From positions 1-5,748 of the forward strand of contig JAJZUH010000129.1 of assembly GCA_021847165.1 (NCBI GenBank): a stretch of DNA of 5,748 nt, read 5' to 3'. The notes under the pieces are model-generated. The model was not told the origin of the DNA and did no database searches. It saw nothing but the letters and a program-made list of their open reading frames with translations. The position numbers and the translations under genes were made by a program. The DNA comes from Pseudomonadota bacterium. GTDB lineage: Bacteria > Pseudomonadota > Gammaproteobacteria > Burkholderiales > Gallionellaceae. How positions within the stretch are numbered: the stretch's first letter is position 1; every line of letters begins with the position of its first letter. Below, piece by piece: positions 1 through 5,748 of the stretch.

Positions 1-14
1 GGCAGGGTGGTCGA

Positions 15-3000
15 TTAGGCAGTAACGGTATCGTCCAGGTAGCGGTCGAAGTCTTCCGCCGACATCGGTTTGGCGAACAGGTAACCTTGTCCATAGTCGC
101 AGCCTGCGCTGAGCAGCATATCGCGCTGCGCGGCGGTTTCCACCCCTTCGGCCACGACTTTCATGCCCAGCTTGTGCGCCATGACGATGATCGCTTCCGC
201 AATGGCCTGGTCGCCGGGATTCGTCACCATGTCGCGCACGAATGACTGGTCGATCTTGAGATAGTCGATATCGAAGCGCTGCAGGTAGGACATCGCGGAA
301 TAGCCGGTGCCGAAATCGTCAAGCGAGACCTGGATGCCCGCATCGCGGAACGCCAGCAGTTTCTCCTGTACCTCGGCGCGGTCGTCCATCAGCAGGCCCT
401 CGGTGATCTCGACCACGATGCAACTCGGCGGTATATCGAGGGCATGCAGCCAGCTGAGCAGGCTCAGGTTGCTGTCGCCGGTGATGAACTGGCGCGGAGA
501 CTTGTTCACGCTGATCTGCATTGCCGACAGGCGCCGGTCTTCGCTGGAGCACCATTGCTTGGCCTTGAGCGCCGCCTGGCGGAACACCCAGTCGCCGATT
601 TCGTTGATGAGCCCGATTTCTTCCGCCATGGGGATGAAGACGGAGGGGCTGACGAAGCCGAGTTTGGGGTGATGCCAGCGTAGCAGGGCTTCCGCCTTGG
701 CAGGCAAGCCACTGCTCAATTCGATGATGGGCTGGTAATAGATCTCGAATTGCCCGCCGTCGAGCGCGCGGCGCAGGTCGTTTCCGAGTTTCATCCGGGT
801 CTGTGCGGCTTCCTGCATCGAGGCGGTGAAGTAGCTGTACTGGTTGCGCCCCCTGCCTTTGGCGACATACATCGCCTGGTCGGCATTCTTGAGCAGCGAG
901 GACAGATCGGTCGCATCCTGCGGGTAGAGCGTGATGCCGATGCTGGCCGAGACGTAGGTGCTGGTCTCGCCGATCATGAACGGTTTGGACAGGACCTGGA
1001 TGATGGTGTCGGCCAGCGTACCGAGGCGCTTCGGATCGGCCAGTCCCGGCAGGATGATGGTGAACTCGTCGCCGCCCAGCCGTGCCAGCGTGTCCGATTC
1101 GCGGATGCATCCGGCGATGCGCCTGGATGCCTGCATCAGCAGGTTGTCGCCGGCCTCGTGACCCAGCGTGTCGTTCACTTCCTTGAAGTGGTCGAGGTCG
1201 ATGAACATCAGGGCGAGCGAATTCTGCTCGCGCCCTTCGCGCTTCATCTCCTGAATCAGCCGGTCATGGAACAGGCGGCGGTTGGGCAGGCCGGTGAGGA
1301 TGTCGTAGTTGGCCTGGCGCCAGATGATCTCCTCGCTGCGTTTCTTGTCGGTGATGTCGGAGAAGATGGCGATGCGCTGGCGCACCTCGCCGTCTTCGTT
1401 GCGCACCGTGTTGATGGTGAGCCATTCGGAATATATCTCTCCGTTTTTGCGGCGGTTGACGATCTCGCCCTGCCAGCTTCCCAGCGTCTGGATGGTGGAC
1501 CACATCGCCCGGTAGAACTCCTTGCCCTGCTGCCCCGAGCTGAGCAGCTTGGGGTCGCGGCCGATGGCCTCGTGCGCTTCGTACTGGGTGATCCTGGTGA
1601 AGGCAGGGTTGACTGCGACGATGGTGTTATCCGCGTTGGTGATGACGATGGCTTCCGGGCTGGCCTGGAACACGGTCGAGGCAAGTTGCAATTCATCCTC
1701 GTCCTGCTTGCGTTCGATGGCGATGCCGATGATCTTGGCCATCTCCTCGATGAGATGGATCTGCGACTTGCTGGGCGAGGCGATCTGGCGCTGATACAGG
1801 GCAAACGTCCCCAGCACGCTGCCTTTGGACGAGAATACCGGCTCGGACCAGCAGGAAGCCAGGCCGGCCTGTGCTGCCAGTTCCTTGTAAGGCGCCCAAT
1901 TGGGATGGCTCTGGATATCGGAAACGATGGTCCGCATGCCGGTCGCAGCAGCGTGGCCGCATGAACCATGCCCGATGCCGATCTTGAAGCCATGCACCGC
2001 CTGGTTGAAAAAGTCGGGGAAGCTGGGGGCGGCACCGATCAGCAGGTGCTGGCCATCCTTGTCCAGCAGCAGAATGGAGCACAATACCTGCGGCTGTTCC
2101 GTTTCCACCTGGCGCACGATGGCATCGAGGATGTCGTTCAGCTCGCGCCCTCGCGCCAGCATTTCCAGCACTTCGCTGCGGATATGTTCGCGGTGCAATG
2201 CGCGTTCGCGTTCGGTCACATCGATGACGACGGAATAGAGCAGATCCTTGCCGTGGTGGTTGACGTGCCCGGAATGCACCTCGACTTCGCGAATCTCGCC
2301 TGTTGCCAATCGATTCTGGAAATGAAAGACCTGGCGGTGCTCGCGCAAGGCGAGCTCCAGCTCCTGTTTCAGCAATTCCGGCGTCATGGTGTAGATGTCG
2401 GTGATGTGCATCTTGAGCAATTCCTCCACCGGCCAGCCGTAATAGGCGGCCGCGGCGGGATTGGCATCCACGATCATGTTGTTCGACGGGTCGATCAGCA
2501 GCTTGACCGCGGTGTTGTTGGTGAACATCGAGCGGTACAGCGCCTTGTCCTCGCGCAGGATCTCCTCGTCGTGCAGCAGCTGTTGCTGCAAATGGTTGAA
2601 GCTGGCTTGCAGCTTCCGGATCTCCGGGCTCCCTTCCAGCGGGATGCGGCGCAATGGCGGGAGCACGCCGTTGGCGAGTTTCTCGATCAATTCCGACGAC
2701 CTCGACAGGGGGGAGAGTTCATGGCGCAGGAACAGCCAGAGCAGTGCGAAGACGCACAGGGAAACGATGGCTGCCACTTCGACCGCTTCGTTGCGGATGT
2801 GGGTGATGCGCTCGAACGCCAGGGAGGTCGGCATGTGGCTCATGACGAACCAGTCTGCGCTGGGGATGTATTTGGCGGATGTGAGTTCCTCGATGCCTTG
2901 GGCATTGGTCGTGATGCCGGAACCCTCGAACCCTTTCATGTAGCGGTCCAGCATCTGGTCGGCACCGGGGGCGGGCAGCGGCTGCAAGGTGTGGATGCGT

Positions 3001-3659
3001 TCGGTGTCGGCAACGAACAACTTGTCGCGCGGAGAGACGATCAGGTAGGCCCTGCCATTCGGATGCGCCTTGAGTTCGAAGCCGCTCAGCAGATTGTTGT
3101 CGCTCAGGCTGGTTTCGCCTGCGAGGATGCCGGCGATGCGCTTTTGCCGGTCAAAGATCGGTACGGCGATGACCAGGCGTGGATATTTCACGAAGCGTCC
3201 GAGGCTGGGCTTGGAGATGGCAGGCATTCCGGTGGTGAATACCTGATGAAAATAATCAGTCTGGGAAAAATCCGCGCCATCCCTTCCATCGGCTTGCGGA
3301 AAATCGGCAATGGCGTGCCCATCCCTGGCAATGACGATGACCCCCAAGGTATACAGCTTGTAGATGGCCTTGCGTTCGACCAGGAACGAGTACATGCGTT
3401 TGCGGTCGGCCATGAGTTCCGGCGAGATGGAACTGGCCACCAGTTCGAGCGAGTCCACTCGCAGCTTGAGGCCGCTGTCGATATGCTCGGCCATGAAGGT
3501 GGTTTCGGAAAATTGCTGTCTGGAAAAGGAGACGACCAGCTCTTCGCGGATGTGGGACGAAAACTTGTAGGTGATCACGCCGACCGAGAGCAGGAACAGG
3601 CCCAGGGTGAACGAAGTCACCTTGGCTTTCAGGCTCAGATTTTGAAGTGCACGGAACAT
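15..3659 (-). CDS. Membrane-bound multi-sensor diguanylate cyclase/phosphodiesterase (dCache-HAMP-PAS-GAF-PAS-GGDEF-EAL)
   Basis: Probable inner-membrane enzyme that makes and degrades cyclic di-GMP in response to several signals. Residues are numbered from the ATG at 3659 (1214 aa). Order: TM helix ~14-32; periplasmic dCache-like sensor ~37-285; TM helix ~292-312; HAMP linker ~312-365 running into a short coiled coil; PAS ~372-485; GAF ~496-649; PAS ~657-773; GGDEF ~781-944; EAL ~956-1205. The cyclase has an intact GGDEF (862-866), metal-site aspartates in FIDLDHFK (D821, D823) and an RxxD inhibitory site (RESD, 853-856) exactly five residues before GGDEF. The phosphodiesterase has EAL (990-992), N1052, E1084 and E1087 (EITEG), D1114/D1115 (DDFGTGYS), K1135, E1171, E1174 and Q1191, the usual catalytic set. 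Both activities are therefore plausible; which dominates cannot be read from sequence. An in-frame ATG at 3674 would add five residues, but the ATG at 3659 has a better-spaced GGAGAG. The sensor lacks the Arg-x-Trp-Tyr signature of amino-acid-binding dCache domains, so its ligand is unknown. Family is very sure; net activity is not. Confidence 0.96.
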   Translation of the reverse strand: MFRALQNLSLKAKVTSFTLGLFLLSVGVITYKFSSHIREELVVSFSRQQFSETTFMAEHIDSGLKLRVDSLELVASSISPELMADRKRMYSFLVERKAIYKLYTLGVIVIARDGHAIADFPQADGRDGADFSQTDYFHQVFTTGMPAISKPSLGRFVKYPRLVIAVPIFDRQKRIAGILAGETSLSDNNLLSGFELKAHPNGRAYLIVSPRDKLFVADTERIHTLQPLPAPGADQMLDRYMKGFEGSGITTNAQGIEELTSAKYIPSADWFVMSHMPTSLAFERITHIRNEAVEVAAIVSLCVFALLWLFLRHELSPLSRSSELIEKLANGVLPPLRRIPLEGSPEIRKLQASFNHLQQQLLHDEEILREDKALYRSMFTNNTAVKLLIDPSNNMIVDANPAAAAYYGWPVEELLKMHITDIYTMTPELLKQELELALREHRQVFHFQNRLATGEIREVEVHSGHVNHHGKDLLYSVVIDVTERERALHREHIRSEVLEMLARGRELNDILDAIVRQVETEQPQVLCSILLLDKDGQHLLIGAAPSFPDFFNQAVHGFKIGIGHGSCGHAAATGMRTIVSDIQSHPNWAPYKELAAQAGLASCWSEPVFSSKGSVLGTFALYQRQIASPSKSQIHLIEEMAKIIGIAIERKQDEDELQLASTVFQASPEAIVITNADNTIVAVNPAFTRITQYEAHEAIGRDPKLLSSGQQGKEFYRAMWSTIQTLGSWQGEIVNRRKNGEIYSEWLTINTVRNEDGEVRQRIAIFSDITDKKRSEEIIWRQANYDILTGLPNRRLFHDRLIQEMKREGREQNSLALMFIDLDHFKEVNDTLGHEAGDNLLMQASRRIAGCIRESDTLARLGGDEFTIILPGLADPKRLGTLADTIIQVLSKPFMIGETSTYVSASIGITLYPQDATDLSSLLKNADQAMYVAKGRGRNQYSYFTASMQEAAQTRMKLGNDLRRALDGGQFEIYYQPIIELSSGLPAKAEALLRWHHPKLGFVSPSVFIPMAEEIGLINEIGDWVFRQAALKAKQWCSSEDRRLSAMQISVNKSPRQFITGDSNLSLLSWLHALDIPPSCIVVEITEGLLMDDRAEVQEKLLAFRDAGIQVSLDDFGTGYSAMSYLQRFDIDYLKIDQSFVRDMVTNPGDQAIAEAIIVMAHKLGMKVVAEGVETAAQRDMLLSAGCDYGQGYLFAKPMSAEDFDRYLDDTVTA

Positions 3660-3666
3660 GGTGTGA

Positions 3667-3672
3667 CTCTCC
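3667..3672 (-). promoter_or_regulatory. Ribosome binding site GGAGAG that decides the start of the GGDEF-EAL gene
   Basis: GGAGAG ends seven bases before the ATG at 3659, a normal Shine-Dalgarno spacing. The alternative upstream ATG at 3674 is directly abutted by AGGAAGG (3675-3681) with no spacer, which is too close for efficient use. GGAGAG itself lies within the first codons of that longer reading frame. The choice affects only five N-terminal residues ahead of the first membrane helix. Confidence 0.6.
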
Positions 3673-3692
3673 ATCCTTCCTGCTTGCAGCGC

Positions 3693-3698
3693 ATTGTA
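3693..3698 (-). promoter_or_regulatory. Candidate sigma-70 -10 box (TACAAT) for the GGDEF-EAL gene
   Basis: In the 103-base gap between the AlkD-like stop and the GGDEF-EAL start, the minus strand reads TACAAT, one mismatch from TATAAT, in a locally AT-richer stretch. A transcript from this box would begin near 3685 and have a leader of about 25 bases carrying the ribosome binding site. No good TTGACA-like -35 box sits 16-18 bases upstream (ACGCTG and overlapping hexamers), so the promoter would be weak or activator-dependent. I saw no sigma-54 or sigma-28 pattern. Confidence 0.35.
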
Positions 3699-3762
3699 TT
3701 CTTGTTATGTTGCCTCAGCGTTTTTGGCCGGATGTGTCTTGTTCTGCTGCTGCAGCCTGATT

Positions 3763-4470
3763 CTACACCTTTCCATGCAGGTAGTTTTTTCGTAGCGGCT
3801 CGGGAAAGCGCTCGATGGCGTAGCGCAAGGTGGTGCGCGGCATGTCGCGGTAATGCCGTTTCAGGAAAACTTCCTCGGCAGCCCTGTCGCGCTTGCCCAC
3901 TTCGCGCAGCATCCAGCCTGTCGCCTTGTGCAGCAGGTCATGCTCGTCCTGGAGCAATATCTCTGCGATGCGTAAAGTATCGGTGAAATCGTGCAAGCGG
4001 ATGAAATGGAAGGTGGCAACGATGGCGATGCGTTTCTCCCACAACGAGGCTGAATCGGCCAGCCGGTACAGCATCTTGCGCGGCCGATCCTGCAGATGGC
4101 GCCCTACGATGTGCGGCGCACTGACGTCGACCAGATCCCAGTTGTTGATGCGGTGCGTTTGCTCCAGGTAGAGGTCGTAGGCGGCTTGCTGCTGCGCTTT
4201 GTCGGCGCGCGGGTAGTGCTGCATCAGCAACAGCAATGCGAACAAGCGCTCCTCGTGGTATTTCGAACCGAGCAGCGTCTGGATGACGGCGAGGTCGGCA
4301 TCGCGGAATTGCTTTGCCAGCTTGCGCAGCACCGGCACCTTGATGCCGAGGAATACGTCGCCTTCGCCATACTGTCCCTTGCCGGTCTTGAAGAAGCCTT
4401 GCACGATGGCGGCTGTCTCCGGCGAGGCGAGTGCGCGCAGTTCCTTCTGGGCGGGGAGCAGGGCGGCCAT
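3763..4470 (-). CDS. AlkD-like DNA alkylation repair protein (HEAT-repeat DNA glycosylase)
   Basis: Likely removes alkylated purines (such as 3-methyladenine or 7-methylguanine) from DNA, leaving an abasic site for base-excision repair in the cytoplasm. The product is 235 aa, close to the roughly 237 aa of Bacillus cereus AlkD, and is a run of paired amphipathic helices typical of the HEAT-like fold, without signal peptide or membrane segment. Family landmarks in order: FLGIKVPVLRKLAK (40-53), NNWDLVD (109-115), LWEKRIAIVATF (143-154), HKATGWMLREVGK (181-193). From what I recall of B. cereus AlkD, its W109, D113, R148 and W187 correspond to W111, D115, R147 and W186 here, so the active-site set looks intact. 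The ATG at 4470 was chosen over an in-frame TTG at 4497, which would overlap the methyltransferase gene and has no better ribosome binding site. No strong Shine-Dalgarno precedes 4470 either; with only seven bases after the upstream stop, translational coupling is likely. The symbol alkD is withheld because substrate preference varies within this family. Confidence 0.9.
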   Translation of the reverse strand: MAALLPAQKELRALASPETAAIVQGFFKTGKGQYGEGDVFLGIKVPVLRKLAKQFRDADLAVIQTLLGSKYHEERLFALLLLMQHYPRADKAQQQAAYDLYLEQTHRINNWDLVDVSAPHIVGRHLQDRPRKMLYRLADSASLWEKRIAIVATFHFIRLHDFTDTLRIAEILLQDEHDLLHKATGWMLREVGKRDRAAEEVFLKRHYRDMPRTTLRYAIERFPEPLRKNYLHGKV

Positions 4471-4477
4471 ACTGCGG

Positions 4478-5107
4478 TTATCTGCGCCGCGCCGCAATCA
4501 GGAAGATCGGGAAGTCGCGTGGCCGGCCTTCGACCTCCTTGCGTACCACAGTCGCCGTGGTGTCGCGCACTTCGTCGAAGCCGGCGGCCAGCAGCAGTTC
4601 GCGCAAACGGGTCCGGTCGAAGCCGAGGTGGAACACGCCGGTGTTGTCGCCATGGAAGGCGCCGTCTTCCGTGTCGAGGTCGGCGAAGGCGATCCGGCCC
4701 TGCGGCTTGAGCAGGCGCATCCATTCTTTGAGCAGCGCGGCGGTGTCCGGCACGTGGTGCGTCACCATGCTGCTCACGATGAGGTCGTATTGCCCGGTGG
4801 CATGCGCGCCGCGCTCGAAATCGACCAGTTGCGTGCCGACGTTGTCGAGCTGCAACGTGGCGATTTTGTCCTTCAGTACTTCGAGCATGGCGGGGGAGCT
4901 GTCCGCACCGCACACGGACTTCACGTGCGGCTGCAGCTGCATCGCCACCAGGCCGGTGCCGCAGCCGTAATCGAGCACATCCATCTGCGGCGACAACCGC
5001 ACTTCGCGCATGATGGCTGCAGCCACGTCATGCGCAATCTGCAAGCGGGTAGGGTTGCTGTCCCAGCTCGAAGCGACCGATTCGAAATCTCTTCTGACTT
5101 GTTCCAT
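4478..5107 (-). CDS. Class I SAM-dependent methyltransferase, substrate unknown
   Basis: Soluble cytoplasmic enzyme of 209 aa expected to transfer a methyl group from S-adenosylmethionine. The Rossmann-type signature is clear: motif I VLDYGCGTG (44-52) binds SAM, D69 in GADSSPAML sits at the end of the second strand where the ribose hydroxyls are bound, YDLIVSSMVTHHV (107-119) matches the fourth-strand region, and LLKPQGRIAFADLD (132-145) is the usual post-motif segment. After it comes DGAFHGDNTGVFHLGFD (148-164), then a C-terminal helix and strand ending in RRR. This resembles UbiE-type small-molecule methyltransferases more than DNA methyltransferases: there is no DPPY or other target-base motif. 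The substrate cannot be read from sequence. The ATG at 5107 lies two bases after the TGA of the preceding ATPase gene and has no strong ribosome binding site, which points to coupled translation. Its TAA at 4478-4480 lies seven bases before the AlkD-like start. Confidence 0.9.
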   Translation of the reverse strand: MEQVRRDFESVASSWDSNPTRLQIAHDVAAAIMREVRLSPQMDVLDYGCGTGLVAMQLQPHVKSVCGADSSPAMLEVLKDKIATLQLDNVGTQLVDFERGAHATGQYDLIVSSMVTHHVPDTAALLKEWMRLLKPQGRIAFADLDTEDGAFHGDNTGVFHLGFDRTRLRELLLAAGFDEVRDTTATVVRKEVEGRPRDFPIFLIAARRR

Positions 5108-5109
5108 GT

Positions 5110-5748
5110 TCAGCGGCGGCGGCTGTTGCCGTTCATCAACGACCCCATGATGCCGCGCACCAGTTGGCGGCCGAGTTCGGCACCGACCGTGCGCACCACG
5201 CTCTTCACCATGGCTTCGCCCACGCCCTGACGGCGGCTGGTGCCGCCACCGAGGAGGCCACCCAGCATGCCGCCGAGCCCGGCACCTGCAGTTGCGGGGG
5301 CGGAAGTATCTCCCTGTTTTTGTGTCGTGCGTCCCTTGAGTTTTTCGTAGGCGGATTCGCGGTCGATGACCTGTTCGTAATGCCCGGCCAGCAGCGAGGA
5401 CTGGATGATAGCCTGACGTTCGGCGTCGCTGATCGGACCGATCTGAGCCTGCGGCGGCACGATGAAGGCGCGCTCCACGATCTGCGGGCTGCCTTTCTCG
5501 TCCAGCAGCGAGACCAGCGCCTCTCCCACGCCGAGTTCGGTGATGACGGCCGCTTCGTCCAATTTGGGGTTGTCGCGCATGGTCTCGGCGGCGGCGCGCA
5601 CGGCTTTCTGGTCGCGCGGCGAGAAAGCGCGCAAGGCGTGCTGCACGCGGTTGCCGAGTTGGCCGAGGATCTTGTCCGGCACGTCCATCGGGTTCTGCGT
5701 GACGAAGTAAACGCCCACGCCCTTGGAGCGGATCAGGCGCACCACCTG
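5110..5748 (-). CDS. HerA-like ATPase of the YjgR/DUF853 family, C-terminal part (5' end outside the window)
   Basis: The window holds the last 212 codons of a gene whose family members are about 500 aa; the frame is open to the edge, so the true start and the Walker A and B motifs are missing. The first residues, QVVRLIRSKGVGVYFVTQNP (1-20 of the fragment), match the family's segment just after Walker B, including the strand ending in T-Q. LGNRVQHALRAFSPRDQKAV (31-50) follows, also strongly typical. Later come a predicted helical region, a Gly-rich linker (157-169) and a basic amphipathic tail ending in RRR, the usual C-terminus of this family. HerA/FtsK-type ATPases are hexameric motors acting on DNA, but the role of YjgR proteins is not established, so no substrate is claimed. 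The GTG at 5743-5745 is an internal valine, not a start. The gene ends two bases before the methyltransferase ATG. No frameshift or stop interrupts the visible part. Confidence 0.9.
   Translation of the reverse strand, partial: QVVRLIRSKGVGVYFVTQNPMDVPDKILGQLGNRVQHALRAFSPRDQKAVRAAAETMRDNPKLDEAAVITELGVGEALVSLLDEKGSPQIVERAFIVPPQAQIGPISDAERQAIIQSSLLAGHYEQVIDRESAYEKLKGRTTQKQGDTSAPATAGAGLGGMLGGLLGGGTSRRQGVGEAMVKSVVRTVGAELGRQLVRGIMGSLMNGNSRRR

Larger units (their letters stand above)
3660..3762. other. Intergenic gap between the AlkD-like and GGDEF-EAL genes
   Basis: This is the only sizeable non-coding stretch in the window (103 bases). It holds the candidate -10 box and ribosome binding site listed separately. 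No GC-rich hairpin followed by a T-run is visible on the minus strand, so read-through from the upstream genes into the GGDEF-EAL gene remains possible. No small ORF or RNA gene was recognised. Confidence 0.7.

Noticed and set aside
750..1964. Plus-strand open frame of 404 codons opposite the GAF-PAS-GGDEF region
   Set aside because: Shadow of a conserved gene; the translation is rich in Gly, Asp, Val and Leu with no motif, and no supporting promoter or ribosome binding site was seen.
2574..2590. CAG/CTG-rich imperfect inverted repeat within the large gene
   Set aside because: It encodes the Gln-Leu-rich end of the HAMP-adjacent coiled coil, so codon composition is a sufficient explanation.
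3749..3756. Palindrome GCTGCAGC just after the AlkD-like gene as a terminator or operator
   Set aside because: Only eight bases, no loop and no following T-run on the minus strand; it sits in a short CTG-rich stretch and is easily explained by chance.
1968..3986. Long plus-strand open frame of 672 codons opposite the sensor half of the GGDEF-EAL gene and into the AlkD-like gene
   Set aside because: It is antisense to two clearly conserved proteins, its translation has no recognisable domain and is low in complexity, and it runs across their intergenic gap. Long antisense frames arise readily in GC-rich coding DNA.
4471..4497. N-terminal extension of the AlkD-like protein from a TTG at 4497
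   Set aside because: It would overlap the methyltransferase gene by 20 bases, uses a rare start codon without a better ribosome binding site, and makes the protein longer than the usual family length.
4283..5230. Plus-strand open frame of 315 codons opposite the methyltransferase gene
   Set aside because: The minus strand encodes a textbook SAM-binding motif in the right order and the plus-strand product matches nothing I recognise, so it is treated as a shadow.
5743..5745. GTG as a start codon for the ATPase fragment
   Set aside because: It falls inside the conserved QVVRLIRSKG segment of the family, so it is an internal valine and the gene continues beyond the window.

Overview
The window reads as an ordinary, densely coded bacterial chromosome segment. 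All four genes lie on the minus strand and are transcribed from high to low coordinates. By eye the DNA is moderately GC-rich. The gene types (a YjgR-type HerA-like ATPase, a multi-sensor GGDEF-EAL protein, an AlkD-like glycosylase) suggest a Proteobacterium. The protein style resembles environmental Betaproteobacteria such as the Gallionellaceae/Nitrosomonadales, but that placement is an impression and no marker gene in the window confirms it.

Layout in transcription order: (1) 5748-5110, the C-terminal 212 residues of a YjgR/DUF853 HerA-like ATPase, cut by the window edge; (2) 5107-4478, a complete 209-residue class I SAM-dependent methyltransferase of unknown substrate, starting 2 bases after the previous stop; (3) 4470-3763, a complete 235-residue AlkD-like HEAT-repeat DNA glycosylase, starting 7 bases after the methyltransferase stop; (4) a 103-base gap with a candidate promoter and ribosome binding site; (5) 3659-15, a 1214-residue inner-membrane protein with the order TM, dCache-like sensor, TM, HAMP, PAS, GAF, PAS, GGDEF, EAL. 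Only 14 bases remain beyond its stop.

The first three genes are packed tightly enough to form one operon with probable translational coupling. Alkylated-base removal is the only clear biochemical role there; the ATPase and methyltransferase are not well defined. The large gene probably has its own promoter and does a separate job: it links periplasmic and cytoplasmic signals to synthesis and breakdown of cyclic di-GMP. All signature residues of both catalytic domains, and the inhibitory RxxD site, are present, so it is probably bifunctional rather than a degenerate receptor.

I found no RNA gene, CRISPR array, insertion sequence, attachment site or phage gene. No clearly undescribed system is visible. 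The points most worth a second look are the intact dual enzyme with product-inhibition site, the two-cysteine GAF domain in its sensor stack, and the packed ATPase-methyltransferase-glycosylase cluster.
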